A DNA stretch of 64,000 nt from CATQHQ01 sp965243805 (GTDB lineage Bacteria; Gemmatimonadota; Gemmatimonadetes; Longimicrobiales; Gaopeijiaceae), in contig OZ251577.1 in NCBI GenBank assembly GCA_965243805.1, positions 3,472,001 to 3,536,000 of the forward strand. The letters are read 5' to 3'. Made by a program: the position numbers and the translations under genes. The number at the start of each line of letters is the position of its first letter. The stretch's first letter is position 1. This document shows, piece after piece, positions 1 to 9,107 of this stretch. The notes beneath the pieces are model-generated. The model was given only the letters and a program-made list of their open reading frames with translations. It was not told the DNA's origin and ran no database searches.

Positions 1-1159
1 ACCCAAGAGCGACCCCCAACGCCGCCCACTTCGGCGCGACCACGGCGGGAAGTGGAGAGAGGGCACCGACCAGCAGGGTGGCTCCCGCTCCCGTCGCCAC
101 GCCGAAGACGGCCCCGATCCCCGACAACGTGGCCGTCTCGATCAGCACCTGAGCCAAGATGTCCCGACGCTTGGCGCCGATCGCCTTGCGGATGCCGATC
201 TCCCGGGTTCGCTCCATGACCGTCACCAGCATGATGTTCATGATCACGATCCCGCCCACCACCAGCGACACGCCCACCAAGCCGGGCAGCGCCGTAAAGA
301 GGACCGTGCTGATCCGGTTCCAGAACCCAAGAGTCGCTTCCGTCGTCTCCGCGGCGAAGTTGTTCAGGTCTGCCGGACGCAAGCGCCGACGGATCCTCAT
401 CGCCTCTTCGGCCTGCTGCTGCAACGGCAAGACCAGCTCCGGGGTGCCGGCCTTGATGACGATCTCGTCCACGATCCCCCGCGGGTTGGTGAAGCTCTGA
501 ACCGGGGAGCGGGCGGGCGCGATCGCCAAGTTGTCCAGGGATTGACCCAGGAACGAGCCCTGCTCCTCCAGAACGCCCACCACCCGGAACGGGAACCCCA
601 CGATCCGCACCTGTTTGCCCACCGGGTCCACCGACGAGAAGAGGGCGTCGGCCGTGGCGCGTCCCAGTACCACCACCGGCGTCCCCTGCGCATCCTCCGC
701 CCGACTGAAGACGCGGCCCTCCTCCACGTTCCAGTTTCGGATGTCGAACATCTCGGCCGTCGCGCCCATGACCCGCACGTTCTCGACCTTGAGACCGTTC
801 TCGGCCTCGATCTCGCCCCTTCCTCCAGACTGGGCGCCGACGGAGGCGGGCAAGGTGACCTCGTCGCGGAGGTGCTGAAGATCGTCGTAGGTCAGTCTGG
901 GCGCCCGGGCCCATGCCCGCTGCTGCTCCGCCGACGTGTTCAGGTCGTTTCGCGGCCACCGACGAACCGTCACCGTGTTGACGCCGATGAAGTTGTCCAC
1001 GAGAGTCCCGCGCATGTAGCGGTCTATGCCCTCCACGATGCTGACCACGATCACGAGGAACATTACCCCCACGATCACGCCTAGAAGGCTGAAGAAACTC
1101 TTGAGCTTCTGGGTGCGGATCTGCTCCACCGCCAAGCGGACCCCCTCCATCGTCTTCAT
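1..1159 (-). CDS. MacB-like ABC transporter permease (partial, cut by window start)
   Basis: Reading leftward from an ATG at 1159, the frame stays open to the window edge (about 386 residues). It begins MKTMEGVRLAVEQIRTQKLK, followed by a hydrophobic segment around residues 20-45, a soluble MacB_PCD-like periplasmic domain, and near the window edge an FtsX-type membrane segment preceding the cytoplasmic motif MERTREIGIRKAIGAKRRDI, typical of MacB/FtsX permeases. The family uses a cytoplasmic ATPase to drive export through a MacA-type adaptor and a TolC channel. It is the last visible gene of a minus-strand operon and lies 24 nt after the adaptor stop. The C-terminus is outside the window and no ATP-binding domain is seen, so the ATPase is probably a separate gene. 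The substrate (peptide, lipid, drug or siderophore) cannot be read from the sequence. Confidence 0.9.
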   Translation of the reverse strand, partial: MKTMEGVRLAVEQIRTQKLKSFFSLLGVIVGVMFLVIVVSIVEGIDRYMRGTLVDNFIGVNTVTVRRWPRNDLNTSAEQQRAWARAPRLTYDDLQHLRDEVTLPASVGAQSGGRGEIEAENGLKVENVRVMGATAEMFDIRNWNVEEGRVFSRAEDAQGTPVVVLGRATADALFSSVDPVGKQVRIVGFPFRVVGVLEEQGSFLGQSLDNLAIAPARSPVQSFTNPRGIVDEIVIKAGTPELVLPLQQQAEEAMRIRRRLRPADLNNFAAETTEATLGFWNRISTVLFTALPGLVGVSLVVGGIVIMNIMLVTVMERTREIGIRKAIGAKRRDILAQVLIETATLSGIGAVFGVATGAGATLLVGALSPLPAVVAPKWAALGVALG

Positions 1160-1183
1160 CGGCGCCCGACTCGCGCTAGCCGG

Positions 1184-2539
1184 TCAGTTGGAGCTGTTGG
1201 AGTCTTCGCCGCCGCCCTCGCCGTCGCCTTCGTCCGGGTCCGAGGGTCGGATGCGGCTGCCGTCCGAGAGGGTGCGCACGATCTGATACGGTCCGCTCAC
1301 TACCGTGTCGCCCTCGGACAAGCCGGACAGCACCTCGAAGTACTCCTGCCCAGCGATCCCCACGTCGACAGGCACGAACGAGGCCACCCCGTCCCGGACC
1401 ACGTACGCTCCCTCGACTTCGATCGGCGCGTCCGAGCCTCGCCCGTTGGCCTGCTCGCCGGACTCCTGGCCCGCCGCTTGGCCCGACGCCTGGCCCCTCG
1501 CCTCGGCTGCGACGGCGCCTGCCGACACGGCCGAATCCGGCGAGAGCTCGCGCACAGTGAGGGCGATGATGGGGATGCTCAGGGCGTCGTCCCGCGTTGC
1601 CGTCACCAAGTCGGCCGTGGCCGAGAGGTCGGGCCGCAGCTCCACCTCTCCGTCTTGGAGCGTGACCACTACCTCGAAGTCGATCGTCGGCGTCTGCCCG
1701 GTCCCGGCCGAGGCCGACGGCGACCGAATCGCGCTGTTGCCGATCTCGGTCACCACGCCGGCGAACTTCCGGTCGGGAAAGGCGTCCAGGTCCACGGCCG
1801 CGCTGTCGCCCAGCTGGATCTCCGGCACGTCGGTCTCGTCCACCTCCAGCACCACCTCCATGACCGAGAGGTCCGAGACCGTGAGGACCAAGCTGCCGGG
1901 GTTGTTCATCGTCCCGACGATGACCGTCTCGCCCTGCTCCACGTTCAGCCGAGTGACCCGGCCCGCCATGGGGGCTCGGATGATCGTCTTGGCCAAGTTG
2001 TCCTGCGCTTCCTCCACCGCCGCCTCGGACTGGCTGACGCCGTACTCGGCCGACTCCACCAGAGAACGCTGAACCTCTTCCTGGGTCTGGGCGTTTTCCA
2101 GGTCCTGGCGGCTCACCAGCAGGGAGTCCCGCGCCCGCAGCTCCCCTAGCCGCTGCGCATCGCGCTCGGCCTGCAGGTAGTTCGCTCGGGCCTGGGCCAC
2201 CTGCGCCCGCGCCTGCAGAAGGGCCGCTTGGCTCCTGCTCAGGCTGGCCTGGAAACGGGTGGGATCGAGGCGCAGCAGAACCTGCCCTTCCACCACGTCG
2301 GCCCCTTCTTCCACCAGCATCTCCGTGACCCGCGCCGAGATGTCGGAGCTGATGTCCACCTTGCGACGGGCCCGCACGTTGCCGCTGGCCGTCACCGTCT
2401 CGACCAAGTTGCGCCGCTGGACTTCTTCGGTCCTGGCGTCGATGCCGGTGACGCGGGAGCCGTTGGAGCCTAGAACCGCCGCGGTCGCAAAGAGCGCGAC
2501 GCCTCCGGTTCCGAGAATGACCTTGGTTCTGGTTTTCAT
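1184..2539 (-). CDS. HlyD/MacA-family periplasmic adaptor protein
   Basis: The protein has 451 residues, with an N-terminal membrane anchor or signal at about 8-25. It then shows the family order: a first lipoyl half with a VDISSDISARV-type strand, a long alpha-helical hairpin rich in Ala, Gln and Arg (about 95-190), a second lipoyl half around IRAPMAGRVTRLNVEQGETV, and beta-barrel and membrane-proximal domains. The C-terminus is an unusual acidic Gly/Glu/Asp/Ser tail. It would bridge the inner-membrane permease encoded next (24 nt downstream) to the TolC-like protein encoded 6 nt upstream, which makes a complete tripartite exporter. An Ala/Gly/Gln-rich insert near residues 345-365 is encoded by imperfect short repeats at about 1450-1500. 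Confidence in the family is high; the substrate is unknown. Confidence 0.93.
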   Translation of the reverse strand: MKTRTKVILGTGGVALFATAAVLGSNGSRVTGIDARTEEVQRRNLVETVTASGNVRARRKVDISSDISARVTEMLVEEGADVVEGQVLLRLDPTRFQASLSRSQAALLQARAQVAQARANYLQAERDAQRLGELRARDSLLVSRQDLENAQTQEEVQRSLVESAEYGVSQSEAAVEEAQDNLAKTIIRAPMAGRVTRLNVEQGETVIVGTMNNPGSLVLTVSDLSVMEVVLEVDETDVPEIQLGDSAAVDLDAFPDRKFAGVVTEIGNSAIRSPSASAGTGQTPTIDFEVVVTLQDGEVELRPDLSATADLVTATRDDALSIPIIALTVRELSPDSAVSAGAVAAEARGQASGQAAGQESGEQANGRGSDAPIEVEGAYVVRDGVASFVPVDVGIAGQEYFEVLSGLSEGDTVVSGPYQIVRTLSDGSRIRPSDPDEGDGEGGGEDSNSSN

Positions 2540-2545
2540 CTGTCT

Positions 2546-4126
2546 TCAGGGGTTCCTCAGCGGTGCGCCGACAACGGCCTCGAGGTCGGCAATCGCGTCG
2601 TGGTAGGTGAACACTGCGAGAAGGCGGGCGCGGTCGGCCCTGGCCTTGACCGTCTCCGCTTCCGACAGCTCGATGAAGCTGGAAATTCCCAGCCGGTACC
2701 GCTCTCTGGCCAAGCGAAGCTGCTCGTCCGCCAGCTCCTGGTTTCGTTCTTCGATCACGGCCGTCTCGTACGCAGTCTGAACGATCGCCAAGCGGGACTC
2801 CAAGTCGGCCCGAAGCGCCAGCTCCTGCTCCCGCACCTGATACCGGCTGTCGGAGAGCCGCGCCCTGGCCGCCTCCACGTTCTGCTGCCGGGAGAGTCCC
2901 TGGAACACGGGAATCGACACCGTCAGCCCCGCCGACGGGGGCGAGTTGGTGAAGTTGAAGGGGAAGGCGTTGTTCTGATCTCGGATCGACTGGAGGGCGG
3001 CGTCGGGGGTGGCCAGCAGAGAGCAGTTCCGGGGGGGAAGCGGGTCGGCAAGACGGGCCGTCAGATCGTTCCACACCTGGCACTGGCTGATCGCCGCCTG
3101 CCCCTGGGCGATCGCCTGGGCCTCCTGGCTGGCCGTGCTGCTCGCCTGGCGCGTGAAGCCGTTGAAGCTCGTGGAGAGCGAAAGGGAAGGGTAGTAGGAC
3201 GACTTGGCCATGCGCACGCCGTACCGGGCCGACTCCTCCGTGGCCCGGAGCGCCCGCAGCCCCGGGTTGCGGTCCAGGGCGGACTGGTACAGCGCGCTGG
3301 CCTGCCACGACGGCTCGGTCACGATGAACGCCGTCTCCAACGCAGGCTCCGCTGCAAGGTCCACCCCCATCTGCTGGAGAAGTCGAATCCGCGCCGTTCT
3401 GACGGTGGTCCGGGACTGGATCACCGAGACCTGTGCGCGCCCGACCCCCACTTCCGCCTGCTGCACGTCGATGGCGTTCCCCGATCCCACTTCCAATCGC
3501 CCCTGGGCCAGTCGCAGGTCGATCTGCGCCCTCTCCAACTCCCGCTCCGACAGAGACAGCTCCTCGATCTGACGCAGGACCTCCAGGTACGCTTTCGTCA
3601 CGCCCAAGCGAAGGCTGGCCTCGGCGGTGCCCACCTGGGCCCTGGTGGCGTCCCTGTCGCGCTTGGCCTGTCCGGGCGCCAGCAGACTCTGGCCGCTGAG
3701 GGAGTAGTTGAGGCCCACATTGTACGAGCTGAAGTAGAACGACGGCTGGTCCTGGAACCCCAGCTGCTCGGCGGTAATGCTGCCAAAGCGCTGCTCTCCC
3801 GCCCCCTGCCACGACACGGAAGAACTCGCCGACGCAGACGGCAACCAGTCGGCGTAGGCGGAGCGGACGTTCCAGTCGGCCACGGGCACGTCGTTGCGGG
3901 CCATCTGCAACGCCGGGCTGTTGCGGAGAGCGATATCGAGTGCGTCCTCCAACGTCAACGAGGCGGGAAGCTGCTCCTGACCCAGAACGGCCTGAGCCGC
4001 GGCGGCGGTGGGAGCCCACGCGCCCAAGGACCCGAACAGCAGGAGACCGCCCGTTAGAAGTGCGCTTCGGCGAGATGCCGCCGGGAAAGATGATCTAGCC
4101 ACGACTTGCTCCTGGGTTGCAGCCAC
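2546..4126 (-). CDS. TolC family outer-membrane efflux protein
   Basis: The product is up to 526 residues, with a signal peptide (hydrophobic LLTGGLLLFGSLGAWAPTAAAA) and the two homologous outer-membrane-efflux repeats of TolC-like proteins. Long helices rich in Ala, Gln and Arg and motifs such as ALRNSPALQMARND and LARERYRLGISSFIELSEAE support this. It should form the trimeric channel for the adaptor and permease downstream. The start is ambiguous in an interesting way. Two GTG codons (4126 and 4102) sit in consecutive 24-bp near-identical repeats, and each has AGGAG 6 nt upstream. The inner start at 4102 gives a more compact signal peptide; the outer one is reported here as the maximal form. 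It belongs to the same minus-strand operon as its neighbours. Confidence 0.92.
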   Translation of the reverse strand: MAATQEQVVARSSFPAASRRSALLTGGLLLFGSLGAWAPTAAAAQAVLGQEQLPASLTLEDALDIALRNSPALQMARNDVPVADWNVRSAYADWLPSASASSSVSWQGAGEQRFGSITAEQLGFQDQPSFYFSSYNVGLNYSLSGQSLLAPGQAKRDRDATRAQVGTAEASLRLGVTKAYLEVLRQIEELSLSERELERAQIDLRLAQGRLEVGSGNAIDVQQAEVGVGRAQVSVIQSRTTVRTARIRLLQQMGVDLAAEPALETAFIVTEPSWQASALYQSALDRNPGLRALRATEESARYGVRMAKSSYYPSLSLSTSFNGFTRQASSTASQEAQAIAQGQAAISQCQVWNDLTARLADPLPPRNCSLLATPDAALQSIRDQNNAFPFNFTNSPPSAGLTVSIPVFQGLSRQQNVEAARARLSDSRYQVREQELALRADLESRLAIVQTAYETAVIEERNQELADEQLRLARERYRLGISSFIELSEAETVKARADRARLLAVFTYHDAIADLEAVVGAPLRNP

Positions 4127-4144
4127 GACTTGCTCCTGAGTCGC
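4097..4144 (-). repeat. Tandem duplication of a ribosome-binding site plus GTG start
   Basis: Two 24-bp units (4097-4120 and 4121-4144) differ at two positions. Read on the minus strand, each contains AGGAG, a 6-nt spacer and GTG GCT, so the unit duplicates a complete translation-initiation module of the TolC-like gene, in frame. Confidence 0.75.
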
Positions 4145-4171
4145 AGCGGGGAAGGGGGGACTGGCGGAATC

Positions 4172-4966
4172 CTACGGCGGCGTCGAAGGTGCGGTTTCGG
4201 GCGTCGAGCGATCTCCGGTGCCCAGGACGCGTTCCGCCACGAACCCCCGGGCAGGCACCTCGACCCGCACCAATCGACCGCTGCCGTCGAACCAGGCCAC
4301 CCGCGCTCCATCTTCGGCCCTCAGCCGGACCCGCGTGGTCGCGACGGGCTCGCCGCCGATGCGAATCGTCTCCGATCCGGCCTCGGCTTCGGCCTCGGCT
4401 TCGGCTTGAACGACGGGCGACAGCAGGTGGAGGGTGGGGACCGGTCCGCGAAGGAGCGCGCCCAGCACGAAGTAGTGATGGGCCACGCCTTCGTCCAGGA
4501 CCACGGTGGTGTTGTCCGGGGCGCGGTACTCCCGCACTTCCTCGCCCCACGGCCCCCGTGTCAGAGCGTCCAGCCGGCGACGGTCCGCCCGCTCCATCGT
4601 GACGGCCAAAGTGTCCCCGCCCGCGATCCGACGGGCTTGGTAGCTGTGCAGCGCCAGCGCCCCGCCAGTGGCCAGCAGAGTCGTGACCAGGGTGGACCCG
4701 TCGCGCATCTCCACCGTGCCCTTCGCCAGCGTCCTCCGGTCGTCGCCTTCACCGCGCCGCTGTATCTCGAACTCCTCCACGCCCGCTTCCACGCCGTTGA
4801 CGAACAGCCGGAAGGCGCCCCGGTCCACCCGCTGCCCGCTGGCATCTTCCGCCGCGACTGACGCGAAAGCCAGCGGTGCGACGAAGGCCAACGACGTGAC
4901 GGTGCATGCGACCCGAAGCGGAGCGGCTGCGTGGCGGGGGCGGGATCGGTGGGCGGGCCAGTACAT
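4172..4966 (-). CDS. Conserved secreted protein of unknown function (DUF3108/DUF6134-like)
   Basis: The product has 264 residues. The N-terminus is basic and then hydrophobic (CTVTSLAFVAPLAFASVAA), consistent with a Sec signal peptide. The mature part begins with a beta-rich stretch containing FRLFVNGVEAGVEEFEIQR and reads like the family of periplasmic proteins that describe a field modified by a reporter polarity (DUF3108/DUF6134-like), but this is recognition by pattern only. An (EA)n low-complexity stretch lies around residues 190-200. It is the first gene of the exporter operon, 45 nt before the TolC-like gene, so it may serve export or outer-membrane handling. The ATG at 4966 is only 8 bp from the divergent ATG at 4975, leaving no room for a leader. 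Confidence 0.7.
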   Translation of the reverse strand: MYWPAHRSRPRHAAAPLRVACTVTSLAFVAPLAFASVAAEDASGQRVDRGAFRLFVNGVEAGVEEFEIQRRGEGDDRRTLAKGTVEMRDGSTLVTTLLATGGALALHSYQARRIAGGDTLAVTMERADRRRLDALTRGPWGEEVREYRAPDNTTVVLDEGVAHHYFVLGALLRGPVPTLHLLSPVVQAEAEAEAEAGSETIRIGGEPVATTRVRLRAEDGARVAWFDGSGRLVRVEVPARGFVAERVLGTGDRSTPETAPSTPP

Positions 4967-4974
4967 TACGTTGA

Positions 4975-7900
4975 ATGATAATGGGTATCCGCCGAGACCA
5001 CGCCCGAGACCACGCCGCGACGGTACGAGAAGACTTGACGCGACCGGCGGCCCAGCGTCCCAGCGGTGCGGGAGAAGCGGGCGACGACGAGAGGACGAGG
5101 GCCGTCCTCGCGCTCGTATCGGCCGCAGGATGGCTGTGTATTCTCCTCTGGATCAGGACGGATTCGCCCTGGCTGCTGGCGGCAGCGGCGGCGGGCGTCT
5201 CCGTGCTGGCTTTCGCTCGTGCTCGGCTCCGCTGGCGGGCGTCAGCAGTTTTGCTGACAGCCGCCACGATCGCCGGCTACGTCTCCATATCGGGGGAGCG
5301 CCGCTTCTCGTCCGGCTGGGAGGAGCATCAGCGCCAGCGCGAAGCCCAGGTGGACCGAGTGGTCGGCGCCGAGCTGGACTCCCTCGCCCAGCGCGGCGAC
5401 GCGGCGGCAAGACGCGCCTCGGCCGCGGCGTCGGCCGCTCCCTCCCTGGCGGCGCTCCACGACTCCCTCCGCCTTGTACTGGCGCACTCCGGTGCCACGG
5501 CCGTCGCCGTGTTCGGCGGAGACGAACGCCTTCGCACCTGGGCGGGCAGCCACCACGGCAACCTCCCGAACGAGATCCTGGACGGGCGGAGCCGGCACTT
5601 CAGCGGGAGCGCCCTCTTCTCCTACCTGTACTTCGCGGCTCCGGTCTCCGGCGGGGGCACGGCGGTCGTCGCCTCGCTGATGCGTTCCGACCTGCCCGAG
5701 CCGTTCTCGGCCGGACTGGGGGACTTCGCCTCGCGCATGATGGAGCGCACCGGAGAACGGGTCCTGGTCTTCCCGCAGGATGCGCCCGACGAGCAGGGAG
5801 CGGAAGCCAGCGAGGCGGCCGGCGCCGCCGTCGGCGCGACCTGGAGCGTCGCCCTCCGAGGTCCGACGGAGCAACGGGCAGCGCACATCCGGTTCTGGAA
5901 GCGAGCCGTGGCGGGCTTGGCGGCTCTGGCGTGGCTCGTCCAGTGGGTGGGCGGCCCTCCACCGAGAGCCCGGTACGCGCTGCTGCTACCCCTGGCGGCG
6001 GCGGCCCTCTTGCCGCTGGAGCACTTCTTCTTCCCGCCGTACCTCACCGACTTGGCGATGTTCCGCCTTCCGGGTCCCGTGCAACTGACGCTGGGCCGCG
6101 TGCTGGCGCTCTCGTGCGCGCTGATCCCGGTGGTGGTGCGCGCCGCGCCGCTTTGGAGCCGAGCGCTGGGCCCGTGGGCCGCCCCGCTAGTCGTCGCCGC
6201 AACCTTCCCGCTGACGCTGGCCTGGCTTCGGGCCGGAGCGTCGACCGACCTGCTGGGCATGTCCGACACGCCGTGGATCGTCTTTCTGACCGTCCTCGCG
6301 TTGCTGCCGGCCGTTGCGACCGCGGCCGCGCTGGGTGGGGGCGCGCAACCCCGTCGCACAACCGAAGAAGGCGCGGGCCGGCCCGTCCTCGCGGCGCTGG
6401 GGATCGCGGCAGCGGTCGCGCTGTCCCTGGCGTTCGCGTCCGGAGCGCGCATGGGGCTGTATCCGACGCCGGCCCTGGCCGCCCTCTGGGCCCTTCCCGC
6501 GCTTCTGGTCGCCCTGGGCATCGCCGGCTCCCGGCCCGACTCGTACGCCCGATGGTTCTGCGCCGTGGCGCTGGCCAGCACGGCGGTTCTCCCCTTCGCC
6601 TGGTCGATGCGCACGGAGGCGCGGAAGTCGCTGGCGGAACGTCGCCTGGGCCTTCTCGGCGTGGTGGCCGACCCCGGGATCGACCGGGTGCTGCACCGAG
6701 TCGCCGAACAGGTCGACTCGCTGGACCGATCGGACGCGGAAGACTTGGAGGCCCTCTACCGGGCGTGGACGGCCAGCGGCTTGGCGGCGCAGGGCGTTCC
6801 CGTCCTCCTCACCCTCTGGTCTCCCGATGGGGTTCCCGTCCACGAGCTGAAGCTGGGACCCACCGGCGACCGCCCGGCCTGGGTCGGCGAGCTAGCCCCG
6901 GCCCTGCGCGCCTCCGGCCTGCGCCGCTACCACCCGCCTCACTCGATCCACGGCAGTCACGTGGTGTCCGCTCCCCTGACGGGCGGCCGCCTCTTCACCG
7001 CGACCGTTCCCCCCCGCCGGACGATCCCGCCCCCATCGGCCCTGGGACCCCTCTTCGCCTCCATGGAGGGTGGAGCCGACCCGGACTTCCTCACCCTGGT
7101 CCGGCTGGAGGGGGAGCCGCCTCGCGCCCCGCCGACGGTGGAGTGGCGCCGCAACGACGAAGGATGGCGGGCCGAGACCGTGGTCCAGTACCCCGACGGC
7201 CCGTATTCGGTCTTCCACGTGATCAGCATCCCCAACTACTGGGTCATGCTCGGTCGCGCGGTCCTGGTGCTGGCGCCCACCTTCGGCATCGTCTCGCTTC
7301 TCTGGCTGCTCAGCGCCCGATCGGTCGGGTTCCTGGCCCCGCCCTGGTCCGGCAGCTGGGTGCAGGTCGCAAGCCGACACGGCTTCGCCACATCGTTCCG
7401 CTTCCGGGTCACCGTCACCCTCTTCGGCTTCTTCCTGCTCTCCGCCGTCCTGTTCTGGGTGCTGGCCAACACCAGCCTCACCGGTGCCGCCGAACGAACG
7501 GCCACGACCTTGGCCGAGCGGGTCGTGAACCAGATCGCCCAAGCGTACTCGGAAGAGGACGGGTCGATGGAGTCCCTGGCCCGGCGCGTCGGTGCCGACC
7601 TGCTTGAATACCGCGCTGGCGAGCTGGCCGGCAGTTCGGTGGACGAGCTGGTCGAACTGGGGCTCTACGAGACGTGGGTGGACCCGGAGATCCTCGACGC
7701 CCTGGAGCGAGGCCAGCAGCTGGCCGCGGCAAAAGTCACCAGCCTGGGGGACTGGCGTTACGTGCTGGCGTACCGGCGGCTGCCCGACGGCGAGATCGTG
7801 GCGGCGCCGGTGCCCCTGCGAGCGGGCGCGGCGGCCCTGCGACGCCGGGATGTGGCGGACCTCCTCTTGGCGGCGCTCGTGCTGAGCCCCGTGCTCTCCC

Positions 7901-9102
7901 TGGTGCTGGCGTTCTTCGTGGGAAGGGCGCTGGCCCGCCCGCTGAACGAACTCCGCGTCGCGTCGGATCGGGTGGGCGGCGGCAACCTGGCGGTGGGACT
8001 GCCCGAGGACCGGGTGGACGAGTTCGGCGCCGTCTTCGCGGCCTTCAACCGGATGGTGTTGCGGCTGGACGAAACCCGCCAGGAGCTGGTGCGGACGACC
8101 CGACGCACCCGAGCGATCGTCGAGGAGGTGGCGACGGGAGTCGTGGCGGTGAACTCGGCCGGCAAGATCACCGTGGTGAACCCCCAAGCCCAGTCGCTCC
8201 TGAAGGTGCCGCTGGAGCCCGGCGACGCGCTCCCGAGGGAGGGCCGCTCCGGCGAGGTGGGCGCGTGGCTGGACGAGCTGCTGCGCCCCTCCACGGAACA
8301 GAGCGCCGCTCGGGTCTTCGAGTGGGGTGACCGGCGGGTCCGGGGGCGGGCCAAGCGCATCGCCCATGAAGGGCACCCCGGCGGGGTCGTGGTGAACCTG
8401 GAGGATGTGACCGACGAGCTGCGGAGCGAACGCATCCTTGCCTGGGGCGAGATGGCCCAGCAGGCCGCCCACGAGATGCGCAACCCGCTGACGCCGATCT
8501 CCCTCTCGGTCGACCACCTGCGCCGAGCCTGGAACGACCGCAGGCCCGACTTCGGCCGCATCCTGGAGACCAACGTCCAAGTCGTGCTGAAGGAGATCGA
8601 CCGGCTGGCGGCGATCGCCCGAGGCTTCCTCCGGCTGGCCTCCCCCGGCGCCGGAAGCGAAGGGCCGGTGGAGTCGGTGGACTCTGGGGCCGTGGCCAGG
8701 GAGGTCCTGGACCTCTACCAGGGCGGCGGCGAGATGCGCATCCACGTCGAGGCCGGCCTGCCCCAAGTCATGTGCCGGGACGACGAGCTGAAGGAGGTCC
8801 TGCTGAACCTGGTCGAGAACTCCCGAGCGGCGATGCCGGGCGGCGGCACGATCCGCATCTCGGCGGAGGACGGCGACGGCGCAGGGTCGCGCACGACGAT
8901 CCTGGTCGAGGACGAGGGCTCGGGGATCCCGCCAGCGCTCCTCCCCCGCATCTTCGAGCCCAAGTTCTCCACCCGCTCCACGGGCACGGGACTGGGCCTG
9001 CCGATCGTGAGGCGGCTGGTGGAGTCGTGGGGCGGGTCGGTGGAGGTGGAGAGCCAGGTGGGGAAGGGGACGCGAGTGCGCATCCTGTTGCGAAGGGGGT
9101 GA
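4975..9102 (+). CDS. Large polytopic sensor histidine kinase, NtrY-like
   Basis: This is a 1375-residue protein, far longer than usual histidine kinases. The first about 960 residues hold some 13-14 predicted membrane segments in three groups, separated by two extracytoplasmic stretches. A last TM (about 960-980) leads into a HAMP domain (GRALARPLNELRVASDR), a PAS-like segment (VEEVATGVVAVNSAGKI), the HisKA H-box with the phospho-acceptor His at about residue 1166 (AQQAAHEMRNPLTPISLSV), and an HATPase_c domain with N box (LLNLVENSRAAMPGGG), G1 (DEGSGIPPALL) and G2 (STGTGLGLPIVRRL). The HAMP-PAS-HisKA order and H-box are NtrY-like. No response regulator is adjacent; the NtrC-type regulator at 28293 is a candidate partner by family. 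The next gene follows at once. The first ATG is 8 bp from a divergent gene, so the true start may be leaderless or further in. Confidence 0.9.
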   Translation: MIMGIRRDHARDHAATVREDLTRPAAQRPSGAGEAGDDERTRAVLALVSAAGWLCILLWIRTDSPWLLAAAAAGVSVLAFARARLRWRASAVLLTAATIAGYVSISGERRFSSGWEEHQRQREAQVDRVVGAELDSLAQRGDAAARRASAAASAAPSLAALHDSLRLVLAHSGATAVAVFGGDERLRTWAGSHHGNLPNEILDGRSRHFSGSALFSYLYFAAPVSGGGTAVVASLMRSDLPEPFSAGLGDFASRMMERTGERVLVFPQDAPDEQGAEASEAAGAAVGATWSVALRGPTEQRAAHIRFWKRAVAGLAALAWLVQWVGGPPPRARYALLLPLAAAALLPLEHFFFPPYLTDLAMFRLPGPVQLTLGRVLALSCALIPVVVRAAPLWSRALGPWAAPLVVAATFPLTLAWLRAGASTDLLGMSDTPWIVFLTVLALLPAVATAAALGGGAQPRRTTEEGAGRPVLAALGIAAAVALSLAFASGARMGLYPTPALAALWALPALLVALGIAGSRPDSYARWFCAVALASTAVLPFAWSMRTEARKSLAERRLGLLGVVADPGIDRVLHRVAEQVDSLDRSDAEDLEALYRAWTASGLAAQGVPVLLTLWSPDGVPVHELKLGPTGDRPAWVGELAPALRASGLRRYHPPHSIHGSHVVSAPLTGGRLFTATVPPRRTIPPPSALGPLFASMEGGADPDFLTLVRLEGEPPRAPPTVEWRRNDEGWRAETVVQYPDGPYSVFHVISIPNYWVMLGRAVLVLAPTFGIVSLLWLLSARSVGFLAPPWSGSWVQVASRHGFATSFRFRVTVTLFGFFLLSAVLFWVLANTSLTGAAERTATTLAERVVNQIAQAYSEEDGSMESLARRVGADLLEYRAGELAGSSVDELVELGLYETWVDPEILDALERGQQLAAAKVTSLGDWRYVLAYRRLPDGEIVAAPVPLRAGAAALRRRDVADLLLAALVLSPVLSLVLAFFVGRALARPLNELRVASDRVGGGNLAVGLPEDRVDEFGAVFAAFNRMVLRLDETRQELVRTTRRTRAIVEEVATGVVAVNSAGKITVVNPQAQSLLKVPLEPGDALPREGRSGEVGAWLDELLRPSTEQSAARVFEWGDRRVRGRAKRIAHEGHPGGVVVNLEDVTDELRSERILAWGEMAQQAAHEMRNPLTPISLSVDHLRRAWNDRRPDFGRILETNVQVVLKEIDRLAAIARGFLRLASPGAGSEGPVESVDSGAVAREVLDLYQGGGEMRIHVEAGLPQVMCRDDELKEVLLNLVENSRAAMPGGGTIRISAEDGDGAGSRTTILVEDEGSGIPPALLPRIFEPKFSTRSTGTGLGLPIVRRLVESWGGSVEVESQVGKGTRVRILLRRG

Positions 9103-9107
9103 CCGCT

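Noticed and set aside
1176..4019. 947-codon minus-strand frame across the adaptor and TolC genes
   Set aside because: It is Arg/Gly-rich noise in another frame; the real proteins in this interval have clear family motifs in their own frames.
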